64,000 nucleotides of DNA, taken from positions 1 to 64,000 of the IMG/VR virus record IMGVR_UViG_3300001533_002237; one strand, written 5' to 3'. The notes beneath the pieces are model-generated. The model was not told the origin of the DNA, did not search any database, and worked only from the letters and a program-made list of their open reading frames with translations. The stretch is from a virus. The translations under genes and the position numbers were made by a program. Of this stretch, positions 42,403 to 50,157 are shown piece by piece; the first letter of the stretch is position 1; every line of letters begins with the position of its first letter.

Positions 42403-43484
42403 AAAATGTTATAGGTCAAGAATTTCATTCAATAATTGAAAATATTTTTAAAGATGTTAAGGGATTAAACGTATCGGAACAACTTCAAGTAAATTGTCCT
42501 CGTTGTCAAGAACGTGAGGGACTTTTATACCCAGATGGTAAATATAATCTTGAAATTAATACTAAACGCAAAATATTTTCATGTTGGAAATGTGATGAAC
42601 CTAAATTTAGTGGTTCATTAGGTAGACTTATTCGAACATTTGGTACTAGTATTGATTATGAACTATATAAATCATATGCTGGAATTTTTCATGATTATGA
42701 TTTTAATGAAGATGAAAAAGAATTTCTTCAAGTAAAATTACCTGAAGAAATGATTTATTTTTCACAAATGGACATTAATAATCCAGACCATTTTAAAGCC
42801 TATAATTATTTAGTTAATGAAAGAAAAATAAACCGAGATATTATTTTAAGATATCGACTTGGTTTTTGTACTACTGGAAAATATGCCAATAGAATAATAA
42901 TTCCATCATTTGATAAAAGTGGTGAAGTTAATTATTTTGTTGGTAGATATTATGGCGATGACCAAAAAACTAAGAAAAAATTACCTTATCTCAACCCTAA
43001 AGCCGATAAAAATACAATTATTTTTAATGAAGGTTTAATTAATTGGGATTCAACAGTTTATCTTGTTGAAGGTGTATTTGATATGCTTTCTTTTCCAGTA
43101 AATACAACACCTATGTTAGGGAAAACATTATCAACAATATTATTCATGAAATTGAAAGAATTAAAACCTAATGTTGTTATTTTATTAGACCCAGATGCTT
43201 ATAAAAATAGTGTTGAGTTATATTATATGTTAGAAACTATTTACATAGGATGTGAAGAAAGGGTTAAGTTAGTTAAACTTCCAACTAATGAAGATTTAGA
43301 TGAACTTAGAAAAAATCAAGGGATTGATGTTGTTATTAAGATTCTATATGGTGCAAGAGATTTAATTATAGATGATTACTTTATTCAAAAATTACAAAAA
43401 CCATATGAAAAAGGTGCAGGAAGATACGGAAATTATTCAAAATATTTTGAAGGGAAATCCAAAAGCACAAGAAATATTATATAA
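42399..43484 (+). CDS. DNA primase (DnaG/T4 gp61-like)
   Basis: The 361-residue protein has an N-terminal zinc ribbon (C33PRC36 and C62WKC65) followed by a primase core: DIILRYRLGFC, ANRIIIPSFDKSGEVNYFVGRYYG and LPYLNPKADKNTIIFNEG. The TOPRIM centre has VYLVEGVFDMLSF with the catalytic Glu and VVILLDPDAY with the DxD. Length fits a phage DnaG-type primase without a helicase domain. The 3' end overlaps the sigma-factor gene, which is unusual. Together with the polymerase and helicase it makes up the replication machinery of the phage. Confidence 0.88.
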   Translation: MKNVIGQEFHSIIENIFKDVKGLNVSEQLQVNCPRCQEREGLLYPDGKYNLEINTKRKIFSCWKCDEPKFSGSLGRLIRTFGTSIDYELYKSYAGIFHDYDFNEDEKEFLQVKLPEEMIYFSQMDINNPDHFKAYNYLVNERKINRDIILRYRLGFCTTGKYANRIIIPSFDKSGEVNYFVGRYYGDDQKTKKKLPYLNPKADKNTIIFNEGLINWDSTVYLVEGVFDMLSFPVNTTPMLGKTLSTILFMKLKELKPNVVILLDPDAYKNSVELYYMLETIYIGCEERVKLVKLPTNEDLDELRKNQGIDVVIKILYGARDLIIDDYFIQKLQKPYEKGAGRYGNYSKYFEGKSKSTRNII

Positions 43485-44031
43485 TAAATATAAAATTATT
43501 GTTAAAAACTTTATAAAAAGTAAATATTCTAATATTAATGATATTGATGATGATGTTTCAGAAATCATGATTAAAGTAATTATGAATTTAGAGTCATTTG
43601 ATGTTAATAAATCAAAATTTAAATCATGGGTTTTTAGTATAGCTAAAAATTATATGATTGATAAATGGAGAAATAATTCAATTACTTTAACTGGTAATAA
43701 TACTAATTGTGTAATTTCATATACTACTGGTGATTCGTATTATGATAATATTTCAACAAGTTACATAAATGCAACTAGTGATATGTTTACTAATTCAACA
43801 TCAATAAATAATACTGCTGATTATGATTTTGAAAATTGTAGTTCAATAAGTTATATTACTAATCAATTAACACCACAAGACTATACATTACTTAATATGA
43901 AATATATTCAAGGTTATAATTATAATGAAATTGGTTGTGAATTTAATCTTACAAGTTCTACTATTAGCAATAGAATAAATTATATTAAAACTAAATTAAA
44001 AAAAGATAATCCTGAAATAATATATGAATAA
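43372..44031 (+). CDS. ECF-like RNA polymerase sigma factor, overlapping the primase gene
   Basis: The protein (219 residues from ATG 43372, or 208 from ATG 43405) has sigma-70 regions 2 and 4. Region 2 runs through EILYNKYKIIVKNFIKSKY, DDVSEIMIKVIMNLESFD and FKSWVFSIAKNYMIDKWR. A polar Asn/Ser/Thr linker follows. Region 4 is LTPQDYTLLNMKYIQGYNYNEIGCEFNLTSSTISNRI, a clear helix-turn-helix. It shares 80-113 bases with the end of the primase gene in another frame. In T4 the late sigma gp55 has this role; here an ECF-like factor is the best candidate for reading the AGTATTTAT promoters. That pairing is inference. Confidence 0.8.
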   Translation: MITLFKNYKNHMKKVQEDTEIIQNILKGNPKAQEILYNKYKIIVKNFIKSKYSNINDIDDDVSEIMIKVIMNLESFDVNKSKFKSWVFSIAKNYMIDKWRNNSITLTGNNTNCVISYTTGDSYYDNISTSYINATSDMFTNSTSINNTADYDFENCSSISYITNQLTPQDYTLLNMKYIQGYNYNEIGCEFNLTSSTISNRINYIKTKLKKDNPEIIYE

Positions 44032-44059
44032 AAAAGGTGTCGATATAGACACCTTTTTT
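44030..44059 (+). terminator. Bidirectional intrinsic terminator
   Basis: GGTGTC (44036-44041) pairs with GACACC (44048-44053), flanked by AAAAA and TTTTTT, between the converging sigma-factor and small heat-shock genes. It can act in both directions. Confidence 0.85.
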
Positions 44060-44076
44060 GTTAAGAAAAATAAAAA

Positions 44077-44496
44077 TTAGTTAATTTTAATTGTCTTACT
44101 TAACTTCGTTTTTTCATTTTTTGGAATTTTTATTGAAAGAATTCCATCGCTGAACGAAGCATCTATTTTATCAGCGATTACGTTCTGTGGTAACGTAAAT
44201 GATTTCTTAAAATGACCATAAAAACTACCTTTACGATTGTATTTTATTTCTTCATCAGCAGTACGTTCACCTTCGATTGTTAATATATTATTATCAACAT
44301 CTAATTTAATGTTTTCTTTTTTAAATCCAGCTAAAGCATAATCAACAATATACTCATTATCTTTTTCAACAATATCATAGTCAGGAATAATTGTGTTAAC
44401 AGGAATATCAAGATTAAACATACTATCATCGAAGAAACTGTCAAAAAGATTTAATATTCCATTTTGAGGTTTTGAGTATTTCATTAATGTTGTCAT
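44077..44496 (-). CDS. hsp20: Small heat-shock protein (Hsp20/alpha-crystallin family)
   Basis: The 139-residue chaperone has the alpha-crystallin domain from about residue 40: PDYDIVEKDNEYIVDYALAGF, IKLDVDNNILTIEGER, GHFKKSFTLPQNV and ASFSDGILSIKIPK. The final motif ends with the IxI tail (IKI). Such proteins bind unfolding proteins; some cyanophages and other T4-like phages carry them. It is the only minus-strand gene in the first 61 kb. A terminator closes it at 44030-44059, and a large inverted repeat (44566-44604) lies upstream. Expression is probably separate from the surrounding late genes. Confidence 0.9.
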   Translation of the reverse strand: MTTLMKYSKPQNGILNLFDSFFDDSMFNLDIPVNTIIPDYDIVEKDNEYIVDYALAGFKKENIKLDVDNNILTIEGERTADEEIKYNRKGSFYGHFKKSFTLPQNVIADKIDASFSDGILSIKIPKNEKTKLSKTIKIN

Positions 44497-44565
44497 AATT
44501 TAAATTTTTTTAATTAATATTATTATTATTTTCTAAAAACCTTACCAATAATATGCCAAAAGAAA

Positions 44566-44604
44566 TTTTTATGACATATTTTCATTTTGTCAATGTCATA
44601 AAAA
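44566..44604. promoter_or_regulatory. 12-bp inverted repeat upstream of the heat-shock gene
   Basis: TTTTTATGACAT (44566-44577) and ATGTCATAAAAA (44593-44604) are a perfect 12-bp inverted repeat with a 15-base spacer. It lies between the divergent heat-shock and GIY-YIG genes. It could be an operator or a hairpin; its role is not shown by the sequence. Confidence 0.55.
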
Positions 44605-44613
44605 AAATGTGAC

Positions 44614-44622
44614 AGTATTTAT
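44614..44622 (+). promoter_or_regulatory. Putative phage late promoter (AGTATTTAT)
   Basis: AGTATTTAT lies 10 bases before the ATG at 44633 of the GIY-YIG gene. An upstream GTG (44609) would place the element inside the coding frame. Confidence 0.5.
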
Positions 44623-44632
44623 CTTAAAAACT

Positions 44633-45373
44633 ATGAAAAAAATATCTATTACGTTATCAAATAAATTATATAATAAAATTAATGAAATTAGACATGATTT
44701 ATCTAAAATAGAAAATTATAATATTAGTTTTGATGAAATTATTGAAGAAAGTATAATGAATCATTTCAATATAAAATTAATTGATATAAATGATGATGTT
44801 GAAATTATTGATAATAAATTAGTTAATGCAATCAATCAATCAAATAATCATAACAATTATTATATCTATGTTTATTTTAATGAAAGAAAAAAATGTAATA
44901 TTAAAGTAGGTGATTATATTTTTACTTCTGAACCAATATATATTGGAAAAGGGTTAAATAATAGGATGTTTGAATTAAGTAATCGAGATAATAATCTAAT
45001 TGATTTTATTGATGAATTAAAAAGTACAAATGAATTTTCATCAGTTAAATTAATTAATGATTTAACTAAAGAAAATGCATTTTATTATGAACAAATGTTT
45101 ATTAGTTCAATTGGTAGATTAAATAATGGTACAGGAACATTATATAATAAAAATGGTGGAAATTTAAATATTTTAAAAAAAGAAATTGATTCAAACAATT
45201 ATGAATTAAATATTGAGTATAATTTAGGAAAAATGATATTAGATTCTTTAAATAAAACAAAAAATATGTCAAAAACAGCAAAAGAACTGAATATTAATCT
45301 TAGAACACTTTATAGAAAATTAGATAAATATTCAATAAAAAAATATGGTGATAATTGGGTTATTTTAAAATAG
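44633..45373 (+). CDS. GIY-YIG homing endonuclease with C-terminal helix-turn-helix
   Basis: I choose ATG 44633; the GTG at 44609 is unlikely because the promoter element lies between. The 246 residues begin with a small helical region like a ribbon-helix-helix (KKISITLSNKLYNKINEI). A GIY-YIG domain follows, with YYIYVYFNERKKC and PIYIGKGLNNRMFE, the catalytic Arg and a later Glu (AFYYEQMFISSIG). The last 50 residues contain a Fis-like helix-turn-helix (NMSKTAKELNINLRTLYRKL). This matches free-standing phage GIY-YIG homing endonucleases. It sits between the heat-shock gene and the recombination nuclease gene. Confidence 0.8.
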   Translation: MKKISITLSNKLYNKINEIRHDLSKIENYNISFDEIIEESIMNHFNIKLIDINDDVEIIDNKLVNAINQSNNHNNYYIYVYFNERKKCNIKVGDYIFTSEPIYIGKGLNNRMFELSNRDNNLIDFIDELKSTNEFSSVKLINDLTKENAFYYEQMFISSIGRLNNGTGTLYNKNGGNLNILKKEIDSNNYELNIEYNLGKMILDSLNKTKNMSKTAKELNINLRTLYRKLDKYSIKKYGDNWVILK

Positions 45374-45405
45374 TTTGTATATTATCGTTCTTTTAGATAT
45401 ATTTG
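45374..45405 (+). promoter_or_regulatory. Bacteroidota-type promoter for the gp47-gp46 fusion gene
   Basis: TTTG (45374-45377), 20 bases, TATATTTG (45398-45405). This is the best match to the host consensus in the window, 16 bases before the ATG at 45422. Confidence 0.75.
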
Positions 45406-45421
45406 TAAAAAAAATAAAATA

Positions 45422-48400
45422 ATGAATATAAGAACAATATGTCATATGGCTGACATTCACATTCGTAAAACACCTACAAGAAATGATGAATATCAGGAAG
45501 TTTTTGATAGAACTATTGATTCAATTAGTAATAATAAACCAGACAGAATTGTAATTGTTGGTGACCTCGTTCACGACTACCTTGACCTTCAGGGTGAACA
45601 ATTAATAATGGCAAATGACTTTCTAAAGAAATTAGCTAAGATTGCTCCTGTTAGAATAACAAGGGGAAATCATGATTGTAGAAAGAAAAATTTAAAGCGT
45701 GTTGATAGCATTAAAGCAATAGTTAAAACTCTTGGTGATTATGATGTAATTTATTATGAAAAAACAGGGTTTTATACTGATGATAATATTATTTGGGTTA
45801 TCTGGCATCATGGTGAATCAAAAAATAATCCTTGGAAAACTAAAGAAGGTAAAAAGATTAATGCATATAAAACCGAAAGTGGCTTAACTACAGTTGATTT
45901 ATTTCATGACCCAATAACAGGTTGTATTTCTACAACAGATTTTGAAATGAAAAGTAAGTCTTATTATAAGATTAGTGATTTCAAAGGTGATATTTCGATG
46001 TTTGGTGATATTCATAGAATGCAATTTTTAGATAAGAAAAAAACTAAGGCATATTGTGGTTCATTAATAGCACAAAATATTAGTGAAGGTGATGATGCTT
46101 TTCATGGTTATTTATTATGGGATATTGAAAAACTAGAAGCAATACAAGTTCCGATTCATAATGACTATTCATATCATAATATTAAGATAACACCATATAC
46201 TGATTTTGAAGATTTAGATTTTGAAATTGATAACTCAACTAAATTTATGAGAATTAGATTTGTTTGGGCAACACTACCGCAAACAAGAACAAAGGAAAAT
46301 GAAAGAAAGGTTATTGAATATATTAAATCTAAATATAAAAATATAACTATTTCACATAAAAATGAATTTATTGAAAACGATAATGTTGATATTAATGAAA
46401 CGATTACATTAGAAAATGTAACTGATAAGGCTGTTCAACAAGAAATATTTAAAGAGTATTTGGAGAAGATTGGAACTGACGAACAACTAATTAAAGATAT
46501 CCTTGCTCTTGATGAAGAAATTCTTAAAGAAATTGATGTTTTTGATGAACAAAGTATTGAGTGGGACATTATAAAATTTGGTGGTAATAATTTTATGTCT
46601 TATGAAAAACTAGATATTGACTGGCGAGAATTAGATGGTTTATTTCAGATTACTGGTGAAAATACTGCTGGTAAGACTACTATAATGAAAATAATTACTT
46701 ATATATTATTTGGTAAAACACTTGAAACTGAAAATAGAGTTAAGTTCGGTGATAAACGTTTTGTAAATAATAGAAATAATGCCAGTTTTACTGATGCATA
46801 TTTGGTGCTTGAAGCCAATGGTGAATATTTTGGTATAAAAAAGAAAACTGAAATCAATAAAAATAAAAGTGGTGATATTATTGGTACACCAACAAGTCTT
46901 AGTTATTATATACTTGCAAGTCCTGATGATGAAATGAACGATGATTCTGCATTAGAAAAACTTGATGAAGACCATAGAATAAAAACTCAAAAGAAAATTA
47001 ATTCGATTATTGGTACGTATGATAATTTCATGCGAATTGTAATGACGACTTCCGATACACTTAATAAAATATTATCCAATGATATGGCAGATTTTATTGA
47101 TTCGTTATTATATGATAGTGGTCTCGATATTTTTGATAAAAAACTTGAAGGTCTTAAAACTTATCAAAAAAGAATTAATGAAAAACCAAAAATAGTATGT
47201 AATGTTGAAACAACAACAAATCAAAATACAATATTAAATCAAGAAATCAAAGTACTTCAAAATGAAATTATTGAAATTGAAGAAAACCGACTTCCTGATA
47301 TTAAAAAAAGAATTAGTACTGGTCGTGATTATATTGAAACACTAACAAAAAAATTATATCAAATAGACCCTGAAATATACAATTTAGACGTAGATATTGC
47401 ACGAGAAGATATAAGTGACAATCAAAAGAATATCGTTGAAATAAAGGCACGTAAAATGGTTTTACATCAAAGTATTAATAATTTAAAAGAAACTTATGAT
47501 GAAAATAGATTGAATGAGTTAATTGAAAAACGTGATAATCATAAACAACTAGTATATGATAAAAAATTAGAAATTAAATCACTAGAACGTCAAAAATCTG
47601 AATATGAACATAAAATTGAAGTAATTAATGGAAGTATTTTTATATTAAAAAAAGATGGTGGAAAATTAAAAGATGAAATAGTTGTTTTAAAAAACAGCAA
47701 AGTTTGTAGTCAGTGTGGACAAGTTATTGATAAAAAAGAACATCAAGACCATATAATTAAAATGGTTGGGTTAAAAGAAACTGAAATGTTTAATATCGTA
47801 AAAGAAATTAAAGAACATGAAAACGATATAAATGTTAATTGGAAGCCATTAATTAATAAATGTAACAAAGACATTACCAAAATTGATGAAGAAATTATTC
47901 AATTAGGACTTGATATGGAAGACATTTTAACTGAGATAGGTACTCTAACTAATGACCAAAATGATGTTAATAAATGCAAACAATTTCAATCTGAATTGGA
48001 TTTAATACCGACACGTATTCAAAATGAAGAACTAAAAATTAATATTTTAAAACAAAAGATTAATCAACATGAAAATAGTTTAAAACAAATTGAAGAAAAT
48101 AAGCGAATTGAAAAAGGAATTGTTGCAGCTAAAGAAAGAGTTGAAAGTCTTGTAATTGATGAAAATGATTATAAAGAAGATATTTTCATAAAAAAAACAA
48201 GTATTGGTGAAAAACAAATAAAAATAAAGGATAATGAAAAATTAGTTTCTGAATATAAAGTACAAGAATATCAAAATAATGTTATGAGTCTTTATAAAAA
48301 ATGTGTTCATCGTGATGGAATTCCGAGACAAATGTTAACAAATTATATTATACCAAAAATTAATGTTACATTAGAAAATATTTTAAGTGTTGCACAATTT

Positions 48401-48754
48401 AAAGTATGGCTTGATGTTGATGACCTTAGACCTAAATTAATATATAATGACAGACCAAATTCGATTATTGATTGTATTAGTGCAAGTGGTAAAGAAAGAA
48501 CATTTTCAAGTGTTGTTTTAAAATTTGCTTTAAATAAAGTTAATGTAAAAGCAAAACCGAATATTTTTTTATTAGATGAAGTAATGGGTAAATTAGATGA
48601 AAATAGTGTTGAAGAATTTATTGAAATATTATTATTAATTAAACAAAAAATGAAAAAAGTATTAGTAATTGAACACAGAACTAATATCGAACCAGATTAC
48701 TTAATTGATGTTAATGTTAATAATGAAGGAATATCAAGTTTAAGTATTGAATAA
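45422..48754 (+). CDS. Fused Mre11-Rad50 (T4 gp47-gp46 / SbcD-SbcC) recombination nuclease
   Basis: One 1110-residue chain combines both subunits. Residues 1-370 are the Mre11/SbcD/gp47 nuclease: HMADIHI, GDLVHD (D48), RGNHDC, WHHGE and FGDIHR. Residues 385-1110 are the Rad50/SbcC/gp46 ATPase: Walker A GENTAGKTT (412-420), two coiled-coil arms around a zinc hook CSQCG (C762, C765), signature SASGKERT (1020-1026), then LLDEVMGKLDE (Walker B and D-loop). In T4 these are separate genes 47 and 46. The complex processes DNA ends for recombination-dependent replication. A host-type promoter lies directly upstream, so early expression is likely. The fusion has no visible frameshift. Confidence 0.92.
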   Translation: MNIRTICHMADIHIRKTPTRNDEYQEVFDRTIDSISNNKPDRIVIVGDLVHDYLDLQGEQLIMANDFLKKLAKIAPVRITRGNHDCRKKNLKRVDSIKAIVKTLGDYDVIYYEKTGFYTDDNIIWVIWHHGESKNNPWKTKEGKKINAYKTESGLTTVDLFHDPITGCISTTDFEMKSKSYYKISDFKGDISMFGDIHRMQFLDKKKTKAYCGSLIAQNISEGDDAFHGYLLWDIEKLEAIQVPIHNDYSYHNIKITPYTDFEDLDFEIDNSTKFMRIRFVWATLPQTRTKENERKVIEYIKSKYKNITISHKNEFIENDNVDINETITLENVTDKAVQQEIFKEYLEKIGTDEQLIKDILALDEEILKEIDVFDEQSIEWDIIKFGGNNFMSYEKLDIDWRELDGLFQITGENTAGKTTIMKIITYILFGKTLETENRVKFGDKRFVNNRNNASFTDAYLVLEANGEYFGIKKKTEINKNKSGDIIGTPTSLSYYILASPDDEMNDDSALEKLDEDHRIKTQKKINSIIGTYDNFMRIVMTTSDTLNKILSNDMADFIDSLLYDSGLDIFDKKLEGLKTYQKRINEKPKIVCNVETTTNQNTILNQEIKVLQNEIIEIEENRLPDIKKRISTGRDYIETLTKKLYQIDPEIYNLDVDIAREDISDNQKNIVEIKARKMVLHQSINNLKETYDENRLNELIEKRDNHKQLVYDKKLEIKSLERQKSEYEHKIEVINGSIFILKKDGGKLKDEIVVLKNSKVCSQCGQVIDKKEHQDHIIKMVGLKETEMFNIVKEIKEHENDINVNWKPLINKCNKDITKIDEEIIQLGLDMEDILTEIGTLTNDQNDVNKCKQFQSELDLIPTRIQNEELKINILKQKINQHENSLKQIEENKRIEKGIVAAKERVESLVIDENDYKEDIFIKKTSIGEKQIKIKDNEKLVSEYKVQEYQNNVMSLYKKCVHRDGIPRQMLTNYIIPKINVTLENILSVAQFKVWLDVDDLRPKLIYNDRPNSIIDCISASGKERTFSSVVLKFALNKVNVKAKPNIFLLDEVMGKLDENSVEEFIEILLLIKQKMKKVLVIEHRTNIEPDYLIDVNVNNEGISSLSIE

Positions 48755-48766
48755 AACATAATTATT

Positions 48767-48775
48767 ACTATTTAT
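48767..48775 (+). promoter_or_regulatory. Possible phage late promoter (ACTATTTAT variant)
   Basis: ACTATTTAT differs by one base from AGTATTTAT and lies 14 bases before the ATG at 48790, the usual spacing. Confidence 0.4.
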
Positions 48776-48789
48776 TGTAAACGAAAAAA

Positions 48790-49941
48790 ATGGATTTAAA
48801 GAAATATGATAAATTAAGAAAAAAGATAGACACTAAAGATTTTGAAGGTGCTAATAAAGAATTGGATAAATGGTTATTTAATTTTTCATTTGTTGGAAAT
48901 GTAAGTTCAATATTTTTTGCATATTTTTTAGTTTTTCCTTCACTATTAAAAGCAATTTCTGCAAATTTTATTACTGGTGATTGGGGAATGATTATTGCTT
49001 TTATATTAACATTAGTTTTCTTATCAATTTTTGAAATAATAAAAAGGTATTTTGTTCGAAATTTCAGTAATGACTTTGTAAAAAATCAAAGAAAACTTGG
49101 ATTTAAAATGTTAGGTTGGTTAATTATATCAATGGTAACGATTATCTTGAGTTTTTATTTATCAATAAATGGTTCTAAAAATTTAGCAATAACAAATTTA
49201 TCAAAATATAATGTAGCTAAAACCGAGATATCATCATTAAAAGATAGTCTTAATTTAATATATGATGAAAAAATATCAGTATATGTTAATGATAACAAAT
49301 CATTAAGGGCAATTAATATTGAATTACGTGAAAAATTAAAAGAAACACCTTTAAATTATATTACAGCAAGAAAAGAATATCAAAATAGTATTGATAAAAA
49401 CACTAATTTAATTAAAGATAATAATAATGAAATAAAATTAATTAAAATAGAACTTCAATCAAAGATTGAAGAATTACAAACAGAATTATCTACAACTAAA
49501 TCTAGTAATGAAGATGCTGATACGAAAAATAAAATATTATTCATAATAATTGTTTGTTTTAATGAATTGATTATAATTGGTGGTCTTTATTTTCGAGAAT
49601 ATTTTGAATATAATTTATATGTTATTAATCAAGATAAATTTGAAAATATTTATAAGAAAAAAGATAGATATCGTGCATTAATTACATTCATTTATCGTGA
49701 TGGTAAATTGAATATTGGTGATAGAGTAATGAGTGGATTAGAATTAAAGGCTGCTGTTGCTGAAAAAGCAAAAATTAATAATTCAAATAAATTTGTTGAT
49801 GAATTTTTACGTGATATGGATAGATTAAATATTTTTACTACCGTTGGTAAAAGAAGAAATATTGCAACAAGTTTTATTGAAGCATTAGATATCATTGAGA
49901 ATTTTGATGATACTTATAGAATACTTGAAAATATGAAATAA
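48790..49941 (+). CDS. Multi-pass membrane protein with coiled coil
   Basis: The 383-residue product is not recognised. Four hydrophobic segments are visible: about residues 31-57 (FSFVGNVSSIFFAYFLVFPSLL), 65-85 (MIIAFILTLVFLSIFEII), 108-128 (MLGWLIISMVTIILSFYLS) and 253-272 (KILFIIIVCFNELIIIGGLYF). Between the third and fourth lies a long polar helical region rich in Asn, Lys and Glu, probably a coiled coil. The C-terminal 100 residues are basic, with a helical module (SGLELKAAVAEKAKINN). It could act at the host membrane in lysis, lysis inhibition or superinfection exclusion, but no family supports this. A 56-residue gene follows 3 bases later. Confidence 0.7.
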   Translation: MDLKKYDKLRKKIDTKDFEGANKELDKWLFNFSFVGNVSSIFFAYFLVFPSLLKAISANFITGDWGMIIAFILTLVFLSIFEIIKRYFVRNFSNDFVKNQRKLGFKMLGWLIISMVTIILSFYLSINGSKNLAITNLSKYNVAKTEISSLKDSLNLIYDEKISVYVNDNKSLRAINIELREKLKETPLNYITARKEYQNSIDKNTNLIKDNNNEIKLIKIELQSKIEELQTELSTTKSSNEDADTKNKILFIIIVCFNELIIIGGLYFREYFEYNLYVINQDKFENIYKKKDRYRALITFIYRDGKLNIGDRVMSGLELKAAVAEKAKINNSNKFVDEFLRDMDRLNIFTTVGKRRNIATSFIEALDIIENFDDTYRILENMK

Positions 49942-49944
49942 ATT

Positions 49945-50115
49945 ATGGGTGAAGAAAGAGATAAAGCAAGACTAATTAAAGACGCATTAAAAATTGTTGA
50001 TAAGTTAACTAAATTTGATGTTGATGATTTGAGTGGTTATGATAAAGATATTTTAGAAGAATTAGTCGATAAAGCAAAAAAATTAAAGAAAAATAGATTA
50101 TTTGTATTGAAATAG
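49945..50115 (+). CDS. Small helical protein
   Basis: This 56-codon gene starts 3 bases after the membrane-protein stop. The product is highly charged and helical (GEERDKARLIKDALKIVDKL, DILEELVDKAKKLKKN) with no membrane segment. Its close spacing suggests co-translation with the membrane protein, perhaps as a partner of the cytosolic coiled coil. It is not recognised. A late-type promoter for the next gene follows at 50135. Confidence 0.6.
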   Translation: MGEERDKARLIKDALKIVDKLTKFDVDDLSGYDKDILEELVDKAKKLKKNRLFVLK

Positions 50116-50134
50116 CAACTAATTTAATAATTAT

Positions 50135-50143
50135 AGTATTTAT
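50135..50143 (+). promoter_or_regulatory. Putative phage late promoter (AGTATTTAT)
   Basis: AGTATTTAT lies 14 bases before the ATG of the GIY-YIG gene at 50158. Confidence 0.6.
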
Positions 50144-50157
50144 ATTAAATAGATATT

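Noticed and set aside
44609-44632. GTG 44609 as start of the GIY-YIG gene
   Set aside because: The AGTATTTAT element lies within these codons, and ATG 44633 is 10 bases after it.
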